From positions 62,001 to 126,000 of the forward strand of contig NZ_JBGORW010000002.1 of assembly GCF_041538065.1 (NCBI RefSeq): a stretch of DNA of 64,000 nt. Reading direction: 5' to 3'. The position numbers and the translations under genes are program-made. This DNA comes from Leptotrichia hongkongensis. GTDB taxonomy: Bacteria > Fusobacteriota > Fusobacteriia > Fusobacteriales > Leptotrichiaceae. The notes beneath the pieces were generated by a model. The model was not told where the DNA came from. It worked only from the letters and a program-made list of their open reading frames with translations, and searched no databases. Of this stretch, positions 51,592 through 60,894 are shown piece by piece (position 1 is the stretch's first letter; every line of letters begins with the position of its first letter).

Positions 51592-52845
51592 TTAATACCA
51601 TCCTCTTAATTTCATTGCTTTTGAAATTCTTTCGATACTCTTCATATAAGCAGCATTTCTTAAATCTACTTTGTATTCATCCGCTAAGTTCCATACATCT
51701 TCAAATGCTGTTGACAATAATACATCTTCTTTTTGTTGAACTTCTTCAAATGGCCAGTAGTAACTTTGTAAGTTTTGTACCCATTCAAAGTATGAAACTA
51801 CAACTCCACCTGAGTTTGCTAGAATGTCAGGAATAACTATAATTCCTTTTTTGAATAAGATTTCATCAGCTTCTGGAGTAGTTGGTCCATTTGCTCCTTC
51901 TGTTATTACTTTTGCTTTAATTCTATCAGCATTTTCAGAAGTAATTTGATTTTCTAAGGCACATGGTGCTAAAACATCAACTTCTAATTCTAACAATTCA
52001 TTATTTGTAATATCTTTTCCATATCCTTTGTTTGCTGCAATACGTCCATTTTCTTCAAAATCTTTTATTACAGCTTCCATGTCGATTCCATTTTCATTGT
52101 AAACTGCAACATTTGAATTCGAAAATGCTACAATTTTTGCACCATCTTTATATGCATAATAAGCTGTATAGAATCCAACATTTCCAAATCCTTGTACAGC
52201 ATATGTTGCTCCTTTAACATCAATGTTTAATTTTGCTAATGCTTTTTTAGCTGTTAAATGAACTCCGTATCCAGTGGCTTCTGTTCTTGCAAGTGATCCT
52301 CCAAATTCTAAAGGTTTTCCTGTGAATACACCTTTTGTTGATTTTCCTGCAACTTCTTCATAAGCGTCAACCATCCAGGACATGATTTGTCCATTTGTGT
52401 TAACGTCTGGAGCTGGTATGTCAACTTTTTCTCCAATGATTGGTGAAATTGCTTTTGCAAAACCTTTAGAGATTCTTTCTAACTCAGCTTTAGAATATTC
52501 TTTAGGGTTAATTGCCATTCCACCTTTTCCACCACCATAAGGGATTCCTGCTACTGAACATTTAAATGTCATCCAAGTAGACAATGCCTTTACTTCATCT
52601 CTTGTTACACCTGGATGAAATCTAAGTCCACCTTTAAAAGGACCTACTGCATTGTTGTGCTGCGATCTGTATCCTACAAATGTTTTAACTGTTCCGTCGT
52701 CTAATTTTACTGGGAACGATACTTCCAATACTCTCATTGGATTTTTTAAAATTTCATAAACAGCTGGATCTGCATTTAATTTATCACAAGCTGATTTGAT
52801 TTGTTTTTGAGCAATCTCAAATGGATTTAATGTTTCTTTTGCCAT
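51592..52845 (-). CDS. gdhA: Glutamate dehydrogenase
   Basis: 417 aa. Motifs: PFKGGLRFHPGVTRDEVKAL, catalytic Lys in IPYGGGKGGMAINP, NAD-fold GFGNVGFYTAYYAYKDGAKI, and ITEGANGPTTPEAD. Length and sequence fit the hexameric NAD-type (GluDH-I) of Clostridia and Fusobacteria that oxidises glutamate to 2-oxoglutarate and ammonia in amino acid fermentation. Strongly coded and monocistronic, with a shared terminator downstream. Confidence 0.95.
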   Translation of the reverse strand: MAKETLNPFEIAQKQIKSACDKLNADPAVYEILKNPMRVLEVSFPVKLDDGTVKTFVGYRSQHNNAVGPFKGGLRFHPGVTRDEVKALSTWMTFKCSVAGIPYGGGKGGMAINPKEYSKAELERISKGFAKAISPIIGEKVDIPAPDVNTNGQIMSWMVDAYEEVAGKSTKGVFTGKPLEFGGSLARTEATGYGVHLTAKKALAKLNIDVKGATYAVQGFGNVGFYTAYYAYKDGAKIVAFSNSNVAVYNENGIDMEAVIKDFEENGRIAANKGYGKDITNNELLELEVDVLAPCALENQITSENADRIKAKVITEGANGPTTPEADEILFKKGIIVIPDILANSGGVVVSYFEWVQNLQSYYWPFEEVQQKEDVLLSTAFEDVWNLADEYKVDLRNAAYMKSIERISKAMKLRGWY

Positions 52846-53052
52846 TGTTTCTACCTCACTTTTCTCTAGTCTGTTCTGATTTTTAAACTCTCTGTTAAAA
52901 ATCTTCTCTACTGTTACATCATACTACAATTCTATATAAAATTGCAAGTGTTTTTTGTTAGTAAGATAAAGAAAAATAATTTATATCATTTTTTCAATAT
53001 TTATGATATTATATAGAGTAAAGAATTAACAATAAAAATAATGAGGTGAAAA

Positions 53053-54003
53053 ATGGCCACAAGATATAAATTTAATTATGGAAAATTTTTTAGAACTATT
53101 ATTGTACTGCTTTGTTTAGTGGCATTAATAAGATTTGGAAAAGATGTTTTTGAACGTCATTTTTTTAACACTAGGCTTACAGTTATTCCTGATGTTATGA
53201 ACCTTGACAAGAAGGATGCTGTAAAATATTTGAAAAAAGCTGGGTTGAAAGTCAAAGTTATTAATTCCAAAACAGAAAAAGTACCACTGGATACGGTTTA
53301 TAACCAAGATCCACGTCCAGGTAAGGAAGTTAAAGTAAACAGAGTTATAAGAATCTGGGTAAATAATGGAGAAGATGTAAAAGTCCCTAATATTATCGGA
53401 TTAGAACTGCTTGAAGCAAGATCTCGGTTAAAAGGGCAAAATATTCAAATAGAAACAATTGATTATTATCCATCTAACCAGAAATATAATACAATTTTAG
53501 GAGTTTATCCAAAACCAGGTACAAAACTTGAGATTAACCAAAAAATTTCAATACTGGTTTCTTCACAGCAAATGGTAGATCCGTCAGTTATGCCAAATAT
53601 AACAGGACTTGACTTAAACGATGCGAGAGAATTGTTAAAACAAATTGGACTTGATATTGGAAATATTTCACGTACAAGTGACCCAACATTGCCTGTAAAT
53701 ACGATTATTTCTACAGATCCTGCAGCTGGAACGAAGATTCAGAGAGGACAGAAAATATCAATTGTGTTAAATACTGGAGCTGCTCCGAAAAAACGTGAAA
53801 AATCAACTGAGGAAATTATCAACCAGTCTCAAGAAGAAATAGATAATCAGGAAATTGAGAAAATCATTGATAACACAATTAACAAAATAGATCAGCAAGG
53901 TTCTGAACAGAAGAATAATGGAAATACACAATCTCCTCCACGTAATAATACACAAGGTGGCGGAAATAACAATTCCAGCGGTGGAGATAATGGTGATGAA
54001 TAG
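53053..54003 (+). CDS. Membrane-anchored PASTA-domain protein
   Basis: 316 aa. A membrane helix at about 13-29 is followed outside the membrane by three PASTA domains at about 42-105, 108-170 and 176-241, each with a P(D/N)(V/I)xxL pattern and a DPxPGxxV-type turn. PASTA domains bind peptidoglycan fragments or beta-lactams and usually sit on Ser/Thr kinases or penicillin-binding proteins; here there is no kinase or transpeptidase domain. The tail is Gln/Asn/Gly-rich (SPPRNNTQGGGNNNSSGGDN). rsgA follows directly, an order in which other bacteria place a PASTA kinase gene (prkC-rsgA-rpe). Confidence 0.87.
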   Translation: MATRYKFNYGKFFRTIIVLLCLVALIRFGKDVFERHFFNTRLTVIPDVMNLDKKDAVKYLKKAGLKVKVINSKTEKVPLDTVYNQDPRPGKEVKVNRVIRIWVNNGEDVKVPNIIGLELLEARSRLKGQNIQIETIDYYPSNQKYNTILGVYPKPGTKLEINQKISILVSSQQMVDPSVMPNITGLDLNDARELLKQIGLDIGNISRTSDPTLPVNTIISTDPAAGTKIQRGQKISIVLNTGAAPKKREKSTEEIINQSQEEIDNQEIEKIIDNTINKIDQQGSEQKNNGNTQSPPRNNTQGGGNNNSSGGDNGDE

Positions 54004-54042
54004 CTAAAACAAGAAAAATTTAGAAAGGAGATGGGAGTTATT

Positions 54043-54979
54043 TTGAATTTTTATTTTAAAATTTCTCCCAAATATTTTTATTAAAGGAAAAGTTATTAGA
54101 AAAATAAAAGGATTTTACTATGTTTTGGATGAAAATTCCAAAAATTTAAATGAAGAAAATATTTATGAATGTAAATTACGTGGAACTTTAAAAGTAAAAA
54201 ATGATAAAATGAATTGTATTATCGGAGACTGTGTAGAATTTGACGAAAAGGAAAAAGTTATTGAAAAAATTGAAAAAAGAAAAAACTTTTTATATCGTCC
54301 ACTTATTGCAAATATTGATTTTATCGGTATTCTTTTTGCAATAAAAAGCCCAAATTTTGATTTTATAAATTTTCAGAAAATGCTCTTAAATGCAAACTCT
54401 CAAAATATTCCGGTTGTACTAATCTTATCCAAGATTGACTTAGTTTCAGAAGAAGAGCTGGAAGAATTTTTAAATAAATTCAGAAAAATTTTTAGAGATA
54501 CGATTTCTGTTTTTCCGATTTCTACACAAACAAATACTGGTCTTACAAAATTGAAGCAATATATAAATGAAAAATCTGTTGTAGTTTCAGGACCGTCGGG
54601 AGCTGGAAAATCCACGCTTATTAATACTTTGATTGGAGAAGAAATACTAACTACAAACGATATTAGCGAGAAAACTAAAAAAGGGCGTCATACTACGATA
54701 GAAAGTCGATTTTTTATGCCAGCTCCACATTCATACATAATAGACACGCCAGGATTCTCAACACTTGATTTTCCTAAGCTGGAAGAAAAAAAAGAACTGG
54801 AAAAATTATTTCCAGAGTTTCTCGAATTTATTCCTGACTGTAAATTTCGAGATTGCATTCACGTAAATGAACCAAATTGTGCGATTAAGGAAAATGTAGA
54901 AAATGGCAATATTTCAAAAGAACGGTATGATTTTTATTTATACTCGCTTGAAAATATACGGTTTTTAAAATATACCTAA
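54043..54979 (+). CDS. rsgA: Ribosome biogenesis GTPase RsgA (start region apparently frameshifted)
   Basis: The body matches RsgA, which checks 30S maturation: OB fold, then circularly permuted GTPase motifs ILSKIDLVS, GPSGAGKSTLIN and DTPGF, and a zinc site CKFRDCIH...NC. The complete OB strand IKGKVIRKIKGFYYVLDEN is in the main frame from 54080, but no ATG, GTG or TTG precedes it in that frame. A well-placed start (GGGAG, then TTG at 54043) reads MNFYFKISPKYF in the other frame. Dropping one T from the T5 at 54075-54079 would join them. The first in-frame start codon otherwise is TTG at 54125, which would delete the first strand. rpe follows by 52 bases. Confidence 0.82.
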
Positions 54980-55031
54980 AACCTGACATTTAATTTAAGA
55001 ATATTTAATTAAAGAAAAGAGTTGATTTTTT

Positions 55032-55664
55032 ATGGATAAAAAAATTATAATAGCACCTTCGCTGCTTGCTGCAGACTTTAGTAAGCTAAAGGAAGAAATC
55101 ACAGAAGTGGAAAAACTTGGAGCAGAATATCTGCATTTAGACGTTATGGATGGAAATTTTGTTCCAAATATCAGCTTTGGAGCTCCTGTCATTTCATCTT
55201 TACGAAAACATAGCAACCTTGTGTTTGATGTGCATCTGATGGTAAACGAACCAGATTATTTAATAAAAGATTTTGCTGAATTTTCAGACATAATTACAAT
55301 CCATGCCGAAGCTACAAAGCACTTGAACAGAACAATCCAGTTAATAAAATCTTTTGGGAAAAAAGTAGGTGTCGCATTAAATCCATCTACGCCACTGGAT
55401 GTTATAAAATATGACTTGGATAACATTGATATGGTTCTAATTATGACTGTGAATCCCGGTTTTGGAGGGCAAAAATTCATTCCTGAAATGATACAGAAAA
55501 TAAAAGATTTGCGAAAAATTAACAAAAACATTGATATTGAAGTGGATGGTGGAATAAATGACAAAACTGCTAAGCTGGTAAAAGAAACTGGGGCAAATGT
55601 GCTGGTTGCAGGTTCCTATATTTTTAGTGGAAATTATAAAGAAAAAATTGATTCCCTGAAATAA
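55032..55664 (+). CDS. rpe: Ribulose-phosphate 3-epimerase
   Basis: 210 aa TIM barrel. Metal and catalytic residues are present: His35 and Asp37 in LHLDVMDG, His68 in VHLMV, Asp172 in EVDGGIN; also NPGFGGQKF. Interconverts ribulose-5-phosphate and xylulose-5-phosphate in the pentose phosphate pathway. The PASTA protein-rsgA-rpe order resembles the common prkC-rsgA-rpe cluster. Confidence 0.96.
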   Translation: MDKKIIIAPSLLAADFSKLKEEITEVEKLGAEYLHLDVMDGNFVPNISFGAPVISSLRKHSNLVFDVHLMVNEPDYLIKDFAEFSDIITIHAEATKHLNRTIQLIKSFGKKVGVALNPSTPLDVIKYDLDNIDMVLIMTVNPGFGGQKFIPEMIQKIKDLRKINKNIDIEVDGGINDKTAKLVKETGANVLVAGSYIFSGNYKEKIDSLK

Positions 55665-55825
55665 TGTAAAAGTATCTTAAATTGAACTCAAAAATTATGT
55701 CTGCTTTATTCAAATTCTAAAATTGTTTATCTATCTATTAGATATTAAAAGAGATTAAATGTAAGAAATATGAAAAAACAGATAAAATAAAAAATTGCAA
55801 ATAAAAGAAGAAAGGAACAGTTAAA

Positions 55826-56488
55826 ATGTATGAAAAAATAGAAAATCTATTAGATAAATTTTATAAAACATATTACAAAATTGAAGAAATAAATTTAAAT
55901 CAGGTAATTAAATGTTTAACTACATCTGAGCTTCATATTATTGAAGCTATTGGAGAAAATGAAATTACAATGAATGAATTATCTGATAAATTGGGCATTA
56001 CAATGGGAACTGCCTCAGTTGCAGTAAACAAGCTGACTGATAAACAATTTTTAGAACGCTATCGATCAGATATTGATAGACGTAAAGTTTTTGTAAAACT
56101 AACTTCAAAAGGAAAAGTTGCATTAAACTATCACGGAGATTTTCACTCAAACATTCTAGAAAAAATCACAGACGATATTCCACAAAAAAAACTGGACACA
56201 TTTATCGAAGTTTTTGAAACAATCGTAAAAAACCTAGATAAAGTCAAAAAAGACATTCAACCTGAATCAATCTTAAATTTTGAAAAAAATGATTTAGTCC
56301 AAGTCTCTTCAATCAAAGGAAGTACTGCAATTAGAAAATACCTAAACGAAAAAGGCGTTATGATAAAATCACTTATAAAAATTTTAAATATTGATAAATA
56401 TTTAATAACTTTAATTGTTGATGGGGATGAAAAAGTTTTAAATATCGAGGATGCAGAAAATATTATGGTTAGGAAAAATACGCTTTAA
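55826..56488 (+). CDS. MarR-family regulator fused to a FeoA-like domain
   Basis: 220 aa. Residues 25-140 form a MarR winged helix (LTTSELHIIEAIGENEITMN, recognition helix TMGTASVAVNKL, wing RSDIDRRKVFVKLT). Residues 153-217 look like a FeoA/SH3-type beta barrel (DLVQVSSIKGSTAIRKYLNE, then DGDEKVLNIEDAENIMV). Metal regulators of the DtxR/MntR family also combine a winged helix with this C-terminal domain, so metal (iron or manganese) sensing is plausible. rqcH follows 23 bases on. AGAAAGGA ribosome site. The FeoA call rests on pattern and needs structure prediction. Confidence 0.8.
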   Translation: MYEKIENLLDKFYKTYYKIEEINLNQVIKCLTTSELHIIEAIGENEITMNELSDKLGITMGTASVAVNKLTDKQFLERYRSDIDRRKVFVKLTSKGKVALNYHGDFHSNILEKITDDIPQKKLDTFIEVFETIVKNLDKVKKDIQPESILNFEKNDLVQVSSIKGSTAIRKYLNEKGVMIKSLIKILNIDKYLITLIVDGDEKVLNIEDAENIMVRKNTL

Positions 56489-56511
56489 AAGTTGTAGAAA
56501 GGGAGTGAAAT

Positions 56512-58155
56512 ATGCTTTATTTAGATGGAATTGGGATTTCATTTTTGATAAAAGAAATAAAAGAAAAAATATTACGATATAAACTGACAAAGATTTTCCA
56601 ATATGACAGAGTTTCATTTTCACTCTTTTTTGGAAAAAATAACTTAATTTTTCAAGTAAAGGACAATTCAACGATTTTTTATTTAAAAGATGAAAAAGAT
56701 CCAAATACTGATTTTCAGTCAAAATTTTTATTGTCATTAAAAAAATATCTGCAAAATTCAATTTTGATAAATATCAGACAAGAAGGTTTTGACAGGATTG
56801 TTTATTTTGACTTTGAGAAGTTAAATCAGTTTGGAGATGTGGAAAAATATACGTTAATTATTGAGATTATGGGAAAAGCGAGCAATATTTTTCTGACTAG
56901 CAAGGACAAAATTTTGTCTGCGCTTTATTTTACTTCAATTGATGTTGGGAACCGTGTTATTATGACTGGTGCAAAATATACGTTGCCATTTGAGGAAAAA
57001 AAGATTTCACCTATCTATCTGGAAGCTGAAAATTTTCCATTTGAAACAGAATCTTTTATGGAAAAAATTGAAGGTGTGGGGCGTGCCTTTGCACTGGAAT
57101 GTTCGCAGGATTATGATACTTTCAAAAAATATTTATCCAGCTACAAACCAGTAATGTACGAAATCTTAAATCGTGGAAAAATCCAGAAAGTGCTAACCTA
57201 CAATGAATTTTCTGAATTTAGTCAAAAGGAAAATAAAAATTTGGAAAGTGAAAATGAAAATGGAAGAAAATATTTTGAAACCTTAAATGATGGGTTAAAC
57301 GCTTATTTTAAAACAACTATTACTTCCAATGTTATTAGTGAAAAAAAGAAAAACTTGCTAAAATATGTTGACTCTCAAATAAAAAAATTCAAAAAAATTG
57401 AAAAAAATATAAAAATTGACTTGAAAAAAAATGAAAATTTTGAAAATTATAAAAATATCGGGGATATTTTGGCAGCAAATATGCACCAAATAAAATACGG
57501 AATGAAAAAAGTTACAGTTTTTGACTTTTATAACAATCAGGAAATTACAATAAATTTGGATCCGCTCTTATCTCCAAACGATAATCTGAATTTTTATTAT
57601 AATAAATATAATAAGGGAAAACGAACTATTTCAGCCTTAAATTCTAGATTTTTAGATATTCAAAACGAAATAAAATATTTTGAAGAAATAAAAATGTTTA
57701 TCGAAAAAGAAAATGATTTTATTGGAATTGAAGAAATTGAAAATGAACTGAATTTAACAAATAATGGAAATAAATCAAAAAATAAAATTAAATTGAACAA
57801 ACCAAAAAAACGTGAACTATTGTCATTTGACTACAAAGGCTTTCAAATTTTTGTTGGTAGAAACAATAAGGAAAATGAGGAAATTTCCTTTTCCAAAGGA
57901 CAACCGAATGACATTTGGTTGCACATAAAGGATATTCCTGGAAGCCATGTCCTTATTTTACGAAATAATCAAGAACTTCCAAACGATGTTCTTTTGCATG
58001 CCGCAAACCTTGCATGTGAGTATTCTAAAGCGAAAAAAGGCGACAAAGTTACTGTTGATTACTGTGAAAGAAAATTTGTAAAAAAAATAAAAAACAGTAA
58101 ACCCGGAAATGTTATTTATACAAACTTTCACTCTTTATTAATTGATGTTCAATAA
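56512..58155 (+). CDS. rqcH: RqcH (NFACT family) ribosome quality-control factor
   Basis: 547 aa. N-terminal NFACT-N fold with the conserved Asp94-Arg95 (QEGFDRIVYFDFE), needed for Ala-tailing in RqcH; a helical coiled-coil middle (KKFKKIEKNIKIDLKKNE); and a C-terminal NFACT-R RNA-binding domain (NDIWLHIKDIPGSHVLIL, HAANLACEYSKAK). It binds stalled 50S subunits and adds alanine tails that mark nascent chains for degradation. Older annotations call this family fibronectin-binding protein. Confidence 0.93.
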   Translation: MLYLDGIGISFLIKEIKEKILRYKLTKIFQYDRVSFSLFFGKNNLIFQVKDNSTIFYLKDEKDPNTDFQSKFLLSLKKYLQNSILINIRQEGFDRIVYFDFEKLNQFGDVEKYTLIIEIMGKASNIFLTSKDKILSALYFTSIDVGNRVIMTGAKYTLPFEEKKISPIYLEAENFPFETESFMEKIEGVGRAFALECSQDYDTFKKYLSSYKPVMYEILNRGKIQKVLTYNEFSEFSQKENKNLESENENGRKYFETLNDGLNAYFKTTITSNVISEKKKNLLKYVDSQIKKFKKIEKNIKIDLKKNENFENYKNIGDILAANMHQIKYGMKKVTVFDFYNNQEITINLDPLLSPNDNLNFYYNKYNKGKRTISALNSRFLDIQNEIKYFEEIKMFIEKENDFIGIEEIENELNLTNNGNKSKNKIKLNKPKKRELLSFDYKGFQIFVGRNNKENEEISFSKGQPNDIWLHIKDIPGSHVLILRNNQELPNDVLLHAANLACEYSKAKKGDKVTVDYCERKFVKKIKNSKPGNVIYTNFHSLLIDVQ

Positions 58156-58214
58156 CTTTTTTAAATAAACTAGATTGTTTGACTGCCCAACAGAAAAAAT
58201 GTTCTTCAGACTTA

Positions 58215-58243
58215 TTGACAAATACCGAAAACTGTTGTAAAAT
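58215..58243 (+). promoter_or_regulatory. ptsH promoter
   Basis: TTGACA (58215-58220), 17 bases, TAAAAT (58238-58243). Confidence 0.7.
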
Positions 58244-58276
58244 TAAGGTAGAGATATAATTAAGGAGGATAAATAA

Positions 58277-58537
58277 ATGGCAAGTAAAACAGTTACTATG
58301 ACAAATCCTACAGGATTACATACAAGACCAGGTGGAGTATTTGTTGCTAAAGCAAAAGAATTTGAAAGTACAGTAGAAGTTGAAAATGAAGGAAAAAAAG
58401 TAAACGGAAAATCTTTATTAAAACTATTATCAATTGGGATCAAAAATGGTTCAGAAGTTACAGTTTACGCTGAAGGACCTGATGCTGATCAAGCAGTTGA
58501 AGTTTTAGGAGAATTATTAGCAACTATTAGAGACTAA
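58277..58537 (+). CDS. ptsH: Phosphocarrier protein HPr
   Basis: 86 aa. Active-site His15 in TGLHTRPGG and a regulatory Ser46 in VNGKSLLKLLSIGI, the site of HPr kinase. It passes phosphate from enzyme I to sugar-specific EII proteins such as the EIIBC at 14714. Own consensus promoter and AAGGAGG ribosome site; ptsI does not follow. Gene 20924 encodes a second, Ser46-lacking HPr. Confidence 0.95.
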   Translation: MASKTVTMTNPTGLHTRPGGVFVAKAKEFESTVEVENEGKKVNGKSLLKLLSIGIKNGSEVTVYAEGPDADQAVEVLGELLATIRD

Positions 58538-58620
58538 TAAATTGTAGTAATTAAGTGAAATAAAAATATTGTTTTTTATAGATTTGTTATAGAAAATATG
58601 TTTTATTAAACTAAAAAATA

Positions 58621-58657
58621 AAAAGGCTTTCTTATTTTTAAGATTGTCTTTTTTTAT
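58621..58657 (+). terminator. ptsH terminator
   Basis: AAGGCTTTCTTA (58623-58634) pairs, with an internal mismatch, with TAAGATTGTCTT (58639-58650), then TTTTTTT. Confidence 0.65.
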
Positions 58658-58700
58658 TTTTTATATATTTTCATACTATACTTTATACTATTCCTCATTT

Positions 58701-58989
58701 AAAAATGAGAATAAATTTTCATAATAAGGTTATTCAACAGCTAATTCATAATCATTCAACTTTTTTATTTTTTCTTTTCGTAGGATTGCTCATTGCCGCA
58801 AATCCTACAACCTATGGCTAGACTACGACTTTTATTTGCTCAACTCCGAAACTCCTCCTTTCAGTCGTCAAACAGCCGTAGTTGAGCAAATAAAAGCTCC
58901 GTCAGTTTATTAAAACAAAAAAATTATATTTTAATTATTTTGAAATACTAGGTTTTTATCCTTTATTGAAAAAGTTTATATTAAATGGT
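58701..58989 (+). repeat. Dispersed palindromic repeat, copy C (left of pyrG)
   Basis: Same orientation as copy A and inverted relative to copy D. The outer flank (AATAAATTTT...TCATAATCATTCAAC) matches copy D closely, as does the GTAGGATT hairpin block. The central stem differs: TTTTATTTGCTCAACT pairs perfectly with AGTTGAGCAAATAAAA in place of the CATTTTT...AAAAATG stem of copies A and D. Confidence 0.75.
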
Positions 58990-59075
58990 TAGTTTATTTT
59001 GTTTATATTTTAAGTAGGCTGTCTCCTTTCACCTACATTTCTAGAATTTCAATTTTACTAATTCAAAATTTCCAA

Positions 59076-59122
59076 AATAAAAAAGCAGAAAAACTCCTAA
59101 TTAATAAAAATTTTCCTGCTTA
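59076..59122 (-). terminator. pyrG terminator
   Basis: AAGCAG/CTGCTT stem (59116-59121 with 59083-59088) with extended A/T pairing; TTTTTTA tail on the minus strand. Confidence 0.65.
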
Positions 59123-59145
59123 ATTTATTTTTCAATTAATTATCA

Positions 59146-60759
59146 TTATTTTTCGCTTCGTTTCTTTAATGCCGCTTTTATCCAGCCTGTAAACAATGGA
59201 TGTGGACGATTTGGACGGCTTTTAAATTCTGGATGGTATTGTGATGCTATAAAATATGGATGGTTTTTTATTTCGATTACTTCCACATAATTTCCATCTG
59301 GAGATAATCCTACAATATCCATTCCAGCTTTTTCAAATTCTTCCCTGTAAGCATTATTAAATTCGTATCTATGTCTATGTCTTTCAGTTATTTCAGTTTT
59401 TCCATATATATTTGCAGCCAAGCTATCGTCTTTTAATACACATGGATATGCTCCAAGACGCATTGTCCCTCCCATATCTTTCAGACCTTTTTGTTCTTCC
59501 ATAAGGCTTATAATTGGATATGAAGTGTCTTTTTCAAATTCTGTCGAAGTTGCATCTTTATAGCCAAGTACATTTCTTGCAAATTCCACACAAGCCATTT
59601 GCATTCCAAGACAAATTCCAAAGAATGGAATGTTATTTTCTCTTGCAAATTTTATCGCTTCAACTTTTCCATCTACTCCTCTGTCACCAAATCCACCTGG
59701 CACTAAAATTCCATCATAATCAGCCAGTTTTTTCACATCAAATTCTCCAGCCTTAAAATAATCAATTTCAACTTTTGTATCAAGATTAAACCCAGCATGC
59801 TCGATTGATTCATGAATACTGATATAAGCATCTTTTAATTCAATATATTTTCCAACAACTGCTACTTTTACAATCTTTTTAGGGTTTTTGAATTTTTCTA
59901 CCATTTTAGTCCATTCAGTCAGTAACGGCTTTTCATTTTTTATTTTAAAATGTTTACAAATTACATCGGCAAGCCCTAATTTTTCCATAGTTAATGGTAT
60001 TTCGTAAAGACTTTTAGCATCAAGCGATTCAATCACTGCCTCTTCATCAATATCACAGAAAATCGAGATTTTTTTCTTAATATTTTCATCAACAGGATGT
60101 TCACTTCTCACTACAATCACATCTGGCGAGATTCCAAGCCCTTGAAGCATTTTTACGCTATGTTGTGTAGGTTTTGTCTTCAATTCTCCTGCTGCTTTTA
60201 AATAAGGCAATAATGTTACATGAATGTAAGCAATATTTTCTCTTCCAACTTCTCTTTTCAACTGACGAATTGCTTCAATAAACGGATCACTTTCAATATC
60301 CCCAATTGTCCCACCAATCTCAGTAATTACAATATCAGAGTTATTCTCCTCAGCAGCTTTTATAACATTGTACTTAATTTCATCTGTCATGTGAGGCACA
60401 GTTTGCACAGTTCCTCCTAAAAATTCCCCACGACGCTCTTTTGCAATAATTTTTGACATAATTTTTCCAGTTGTCAAATTATTATACTTTGTCAAATTCT
60501 CATTGATAAATCTCTCATAATGCCCCAAATCCAAGTCAGTTTCTGCTCCATCTTCTGTAACAAAAACTTCCCCATGCTGATAAGGACTCATAGTTCCTGG
60601 ATCAACATTTATATATGGATCAAATTTCTGAATTGTAACCTTATATCCTCTCTCTTTTAGCAATCTTCCTAAAGAAGAAGCCACAATTCCTTTTCCAAGC
60701 GATGAAACAACTCCACCTGTAACAAATATATATTTTGTTGAATCATTATGTGTATTCAT
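59146..60759 (-). CDS. pyrG: CTP synthase
   Basis: 537 aa, standard length. Synthetase domain begins KYIFVTGGVVSSLGKGI and contains KFDPYINVDPGTMSPYQHGE. The glutaminase domain has the nucleophile Cys in FFGICLGMQMAC and the His-Glu pair in ASQYHPEFKSRP. Converts UTP to CTP with glutamine. AGGAGG ribosome site and own terminator. The gene is bracketed by inverted copies of a dispersed repeat. Confidence 0.97.
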   Translation of the reverse strand: MNTHNDSTKYIFVTGGVVSSLGKGIVASSLGRLLKERGYKVTIQKFDPYINVDPGTMSPYQHGEVFVTEDGAETDLDLGHYERFINENLTKYNNLTTGKIMSKIIAKERRGEFLGGTVQTVPHMTDEIKYNVIKAAEENNSDIVITEIGGTIGDIESDPFIEAIRQLKREVGRENIAYIHVTLLPYLKAAGELKTKPTQHSVKMLQGLGISPDVIVVRSEHPVDENIKKKISIFCDIDEEAVIESLDAKSLYEIPLTMEKLGLADVICKHFKIKNEKPLLTEWTKMVEKFKNPKKIVKVAVVGKYIELKDAYISIHESIEHAGFNLDTKVEIDYFKAGEFDVKKLADYDGILVPGGFGDRGVDGKVEAIKFARENNIPFFGICLGMQMACVEFARNVLGYKDATSTEFEKDTSYPIISLMEEQKGLKDMGGTMRLGAYPCVLKDDSLAANIYGKTEITERHRHRYEFNNAYREEFEKAGMDIVGLSPDGNYVEVIEIKNHPYFIASQYHPEFKSRPNRPHPLFTGWIKAALKKRSEK

Positions 60760-60894
60760 TTTTCCTCCTATTTTCTATTCCTATTTATTCAATTTTAAAT
60801 ATTTTTGGCATTTTTATAAAATATCACTTAATTTAGTAAGATATTATTTTTTAAACTATCCAATCAAATCTTTTTTTCTGTTTTAGTTATTATG
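60760..60894. other. pyrG upstream region
   Basis: A/T-rich, with the pyrG ribosome site and presumably its promoter; I cannot pick a clear -35/-10 pair. Confidence 0.35.
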
